This document shows, piece by piece, positions 59,107 to 62,451 of a DNA stretch of 62,451 nucleotides; the stretch's first letter is position 1; the number at the start of each line of letters is the position of its first letter. Source of the stretch: Hungateiclostridiaceae bacterium UBA1305 (GTDB lineage Bacteria > Bacillota > Clostridia > Acetivibrionales > DTU013); assembly GCA_002307275.1 (NCBI GenBank), contig DBTX01000040.1, forward strand, positions 51,889 to 114,339, written 5' to 3'. The notes below the pieces were generated by a model that ran no database searches, was not told the DNA's origin, and saw only the letters and a program-made list of their open reading frames with translations. Both the position numbers and the translations under genes were made by a program.

Positions 59107-62100
59107 ATGGCTAAGATCAAAAAAGCAGTATGTAATCTATTGGCAGGGATCATTTTCGTTCAGTTGATTCTGCCGCAAGCTGTTTTTGCAGCAGACATCG
59201 GGACGCAGGTGCCTCCTGGAAACCTGACTGTTGATGCATTGGGGGTTGACGAATCCGATAGCGATGATTCTGATGGGAACTGTTTTGTGGATTTGAAGTG
59301 GGATTACCCTTCCAGTTTCTTTTTACCGGGCGCTTCGGGTACCTACCTTAACGTATATAATCAGCAGGTTCCCAAGCATTACAAGGCTGGCGGAAATACA
59401 CGTGTTTTAAAAGAAGGCGGTATTCAGGCTCAGCCTTCAGCAACAACCTACACGATGTCTAATCTTTATTCAGGAACTGTATATTATGCCGATATGACGG
59501 CATATTACAAATATACGGACGGAATGAAGACGAGTACCGGAAATGAATCCACGGCTTCCAACAGAGTTAAGTTCATGACGGATATAAATATCGATGCCTA
59601 TACGGTAGGGACAAACCAGATAAAGATTGAATGGGATGACGTCTGGAATACGGATGGCAGAATAAATTACAAGCTTTATGTATCAGACAGCAGCGACTTC
59701 AAAAGTGCTGCCGCAAATTATATAGAAGCGGATGATATAGGTACGGACAAGCCCGTGCAGGTGGATGAGACAAAGGGGTTGCTCTCCTATACCTATACGG
59801 TTGATAATCCGGGCAAGGTGTACTATGTCAAGATCGTGCCTGTAATTTTAGACGATAATATTAAATATTATTCCGAAGAAAGCGAAACAGTCAGTGTCAG
59901 CAGTTATATTCTGGCCACTGCGACAAAGGTTTCCTCCACGTCCGACGGTACGATCTGGAGGTTGGATTGGAGCCCTGTTATTGTCGGGCTATCCGACAGT
60001 AATATTACAATCCAGTATGAAATACTAAGGGGAAAGAAAGACAGCAGCGAGCTCCCAACAAGGATACAATCCGTCAACAATACAAGTATATACGTTGTTC
60101 TGAAATCAGGAGAGGAAGATACTTATTACTATATTGTACGTGCCCTGGTAACAGATAAAAATGGTGCGGATGTGTACCCGGGCATTGAAATTGTATCGGG
60201 TGAAATTACAATGGAGGATATGGAGGTTGCAGCTACCCCACCCACCCCTGAGCTGGTCGGCACACTGGGTAGCGAGAGTTATGAAGTAACGTCCGACACG
60301 ATAAAAATTCTTTGGGAGATTCCAACGAAGGTTACGGGGGAAATTGATTATAATACTTATTATGACGTCTGGCTGAGTACCGACCCAAATACAATCAATG
60401 ATGACACTGAACTCGGCGACCCTGTATCATGGAAGTTATCCAATGGAGCAACTGCGTTTAGTGACGGAAGTATCAAGTACAGCTTTGCCTATGTAAAAAA
60501 CGGAACAAGCACACTTGGCTGTGCCCTCACAATCTCAGGCGTTTCACCGAATACGTCCTACTACTTCAGAATTCAGGCAAGAAAGATTTACCTCGGGTAC
60601 GTTGACGAGGTGCTGACCTCTATACCCTACAGTTCGGAACCGGCGGTTAAAACAATAGTAACTCCGGTCGACAGCGACACCAGCACGCCTGTCGCTCCGC
60701 CGAAGCCTCCGCTGACCATCAAGGAGCATCCCGCAGGAACTGATGTCGTAACTTCTACTGCGGTTACGCTCCAGGTTAAAAACAAATGGTACGAAAAGCT
60801 CGACACCTCAACAAATGAATGGGTCTATTTTTCTACGGTATTGAGTAACGTAGGGGCCGAGGTTCCTGACGGTTTTCCCACCGGAGATGAATACGCGGAC
60901 GGCATTATCTACGGCGTAAATATCAATAATTTCCGCATGCTGAAATATGATAGCAGTATCAAGCTTAATGTCTATTACACCAAGTACGATGAGGCACAAA
61001 ATACGAAAGACCAGTATGGCAATTCGGACATAAGTATTTACAGTCCGATAGAAAAGAGCGGTTTTGGAACTGAGGCTAATGACGCGTATGAAAATGCGCT
61101 TTTGAATTATCCGGATTATGTGAAACATAATGTGGATTTGGAACTGACAGGTCTTGATCCAAACACGACTTATGTAATGTGGGTAAAAGCGGAAAGGACT
61201 ACAACCGGATCTGCAGTAGCAACCGACTTGCTTTCAGAAGCCTCCGACCCCATACTTGTCACTACCCTTCCAAACGGGGAAAACCCGACCGAAACGCCAA
61301 CTGTGCCCGTATTCAATTATTATAGTGCAGGAGACGTTTATGTTGACCTGGGCTGGAATTATGACGAAAAGTATATATATTATATAAAATACAGTACCAA
61401 GGAAAATCTGGATAGCGCCACGGATGCCGGCACCGTGGATCCGGGCGAAAACAGTTATTTCAGGATCAGCGGACTTACAAAGGATACGCTTTATTATTTC
61501 TGGATACAGGCCGAGTATGTGAATACTGACGGAGAAAGCGCAAAATCGGGCTGGAGCGATTCCTATTCGGTGCAGACGTTGGCGGAGATACCGCCTGATA
61601 CACCGCTTGGCTTCGGTATAAAGTCATCTGATGATGCCGTCACGGTAAGCAGCATCACTTATGAATGGCTGGAAGTCGACGGGCTGGAATATATACTTGA
61701 GCTGGCCGACAATTCAAGCTACAATAATTCTGTAACCTACAGCGCAGGCGGCGTATCGGAATATACGGCAGACGGGCTCAGCTCCAACGTGCGGTATTAT
61801 GCAAGGCTGTATGCCTATAATCCTGTAAACAAATTAAAGTCCGCGCCAACAGCAAGTGTTGCGGTAAAAACCTTAAAGAGCAAGGATGATTATGATTCGG
61901 ATCAGGACAACGAGACTGTGATTTCAGGAGATTATGTCGTAAAGGGCTCCTCTGTAATCAAGGGCGTTTGGTATATCAAGATTGTCGGAGTGAATGCCGA
62001 CAGGTTCATTGAGCATGTTAAAACCGACAAGGTACTTGATTATTATCTGGATGCCGGTTCTCCTCCTGTAAAGGGCGCGCAGGTCGATATTATGATATCG

Positions 62101-62451
62101 GGAAGAGTATTTACGGCGCTAAGCCAGATGAGAGAGAATCTCATTATAATTGCGGATGGAAGTCAATTCACGATAAAACCGGAGGTACTGACACCTGATA
62201 TTTTAGGGAACAGCACATATTTATTTGACAGCTTAAATATGGAAATTATTATAAATTCCCCGGGAAGTACCGTTTCCAACAGCAATAAAAATCTTACCTT
62301 CAAAACTGCTGCAATAGGGATCGGTGTAAAAGCGAACAGCAGCGGCAGCGCTATTACTGTTGATGAATTTGCAAATCCACTGAGCATTTCCATACCGTTT
62401 ACAGCTAAAAACTGGTACAACGCCGGGAAAACAATCCCTTTGAAGTATAGC
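59107..62451 (+). CDS. Secreted fibronectin-like surface protein, 3' end outside window
   Basis: The frame is open from the ATG at 59107 (six bases after AGAGGG; an in-frame ATG at 59101 touches the Shine-Dalgarno sequence) to the right edge, 1115 codons, so the gene continues beyond the window. A signal peptide is clear (VCNLLAGIIFVQLILPQAVF then AAD). Fibronectin-like units with the NTSYYFRIQA and NTTYVMWVKAE pattern run to about residue 920. An acidic linker (SKDDYDSDQDNET) follows, then, from about 938, a domain resembling the pre-SLH region of the upstream protein (VDIMISGRVFTALSQMRENL and IIIADGSQFTIKPE). By analogy a C-terminal SLH block is expected outside the window. Confidence 0.9.
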   Translation, partial: MAKIKKAVCNLLAGIIFVQLILPQAVFAADIGTQVPPGNLTVDALGVDESDSDDSDGNCFVDLKWDYPSSFFLPGASGTYLNVYNQQVPKHYKAGGNTRVLKEGGIQAQPSATTYTMSNLYSGTVYYADMTAYYKYTDGMKTSTGNESTASNRVKFMTDINIDAYTVGTNQIKIEWDDVWNTDGRINYKLYVSDSSDFKSAAANYIEADDIGTDKPVQVDETKGLLSYTYTVDNPGKVYYVKIVPVILDDNIKYYSEESETVSVSSYILATATKVSSTSDGTIWRLDWSPVIVGLSDSNITIQYEILRGKKDSSELPTRIQSVNNTSIYVVLKSGEEDTYYYIVRALVTDKNGADVYPGIEIVSGEITMEDMEVAATPPTPELVGTLGSESYEVTSDTIKILWEIPTKVTGEIDYNTYYDVWLSTDPNTINDDTELGDPVSWKLSNGATAFSDGSIKYSFAYVKNGTSTLGCALTISGVSPNTSYYFRIQARKIYLGYVDEVLTSIPYSSEPAVKTIVTPVDSDTSTPVAPPKPPLTIKEHPAGTDVVTSTAVTLQVKNKWYEKLDTSTNEWVYFSTVLSNVGAEVPDGFPTGDEYADGIIYGVNINNFRMLKYDSSIKLNVYYTKYDEAQNTKDQYGNSDISIYSPIEKSGFGTEANDAYENALLNYPDYVKHNVDLELTGLDPNTTYVMWVKAERTTTGSAVATDLLSEASDPILVTTLPNGENPTETPTVPVFNYYSAGDVYVDLGWNYDEKYIYYIKYSTKENLDSATDAGTVDPGENSYFRISGLTKDTLYYFWIQAEYVNTDGESAKSGWSDSYSVQTLAEIPPDTPLGFGIKSSDDAVTVSSITYEWLEVDGLEYILELADNSSYNNSVTYSAGGVSEYTADGLSSNVRYYARLYAYNPVNKLKSAPTASVAVKTLKSKDDYDSDQDNETVISGDYVVKGSSVIKGVWYIKIVGVNADRFIEHVKTDKVLDYYLDAGSPPVKGAQVDIMISGRVFTALSQMRENLIIIADGSQFTIKPEVLTPDILGNSTYLFDSLNMEIIINSPGSTVSNSNKNLTFKTAAIGIGVKANSSGSAITVDEFANPLSISIPFTAKNWYNAGKTIPLKYS

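Overview
The window looks like a chromosome segment from a spore-forming, anaerobic, Gram-positive member of the Clostridia. The grounds are a formate--tetrahydrofolate ligase, a large set of endospore genes (a CotS-type coat protein fragment, YabG, a SipL-like LysM protein, SleB/YpeB, YwmB, SpoIID, SpoIIQ), G-rich ribosome binding sites, frequent GTG/TTG starts, an M-box riboswitch with an Nramp-related magnesium transporter, and S-layer-homology (SLH) surface proteins. No transposase, integrase, phage gene or CRISPR array was seen.

Layout. 1-7771: coat protein fragment, fhs (minus), then yabG-veg-sipL-ispE-GntR, which resembles the Bacillus yabG-veg-sspF-ispE-purR order, then a small HMA metallochaperone-like gene (minus). 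8064-11415: a probable envelope-stress group of a tandem AAA+ ATPase, a PspA/IM30-like protein and a membrane-anchored coiled-coil protein. 11617-18127: a FapA/DUF342 protein, acpS, an SbcD/SbcC-like (YhaO/YhaN-like) nuclease pair, a lipoprotein with SH3 and apparently dead NlpC/P60 domains, and a wrecked histidine-phosphatase gene. 18135-22631: a UgtP-like glycosyltransferase (minus), sleB-ypeB and a CPBP membrane protease. 22628-24773: DnaI/DnaC-like helicase loader and DnaD-like protein (minus). 24983-26522: tRNA-Arg(ACG) and gdhA. 27031-30926: a receiver protein, an AbrB-like regulator and a large PAS/GGDEF/EAL sensor. 31128-33883: an M-box riboswitch ahead of a soluble PRC/MgtE_N/CBS protein and an Nramp-related transporter. 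33994-34151: a cluster of DnaA-box-like sequences. 34265-40413: a small membrane protein, aroK, an orphan, then ywmB-murA-spoIID-spoIIQ, again a conserved Firmicute order. 40606-end: four consecutive large secreted proteins, three with visible SLH domains, including one of 3649 residues with 13 tandem copies of a roughly 106-residue unit.

How the parts fit. The sporulation genes cover several stages: engulfment (SpoIID/SpoIIQ), coat attachment (SipL), late coat processing (YabG) and germination (SleB/YpeB). Sequences like sigma-E, sigma-F and sigma-E/K promoters precede several of them. The magnesium block combines a magnesium-sensing RNA, a magnesium-sensor-like cytosolic protein without a channel, and a transporter whose metal-site residues differ from transition-metal Nramps. 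The final 22 kb is one surface-protein locus.

The strongest candidates for undescribed biology are (i) the riboswitch-controlled pair of a channel-less MgtE-type sensor and an Nramp-related transporter, (ii) the AAA+/PspA/coiled-coil group with a P-loop-less first AAA domain, (iii) the giant repeat S-layer protein and its partners, and (iv) the DnaA-box cluster far from any visible origin. All calls come from reading the sequence and the translations; no database search was run.
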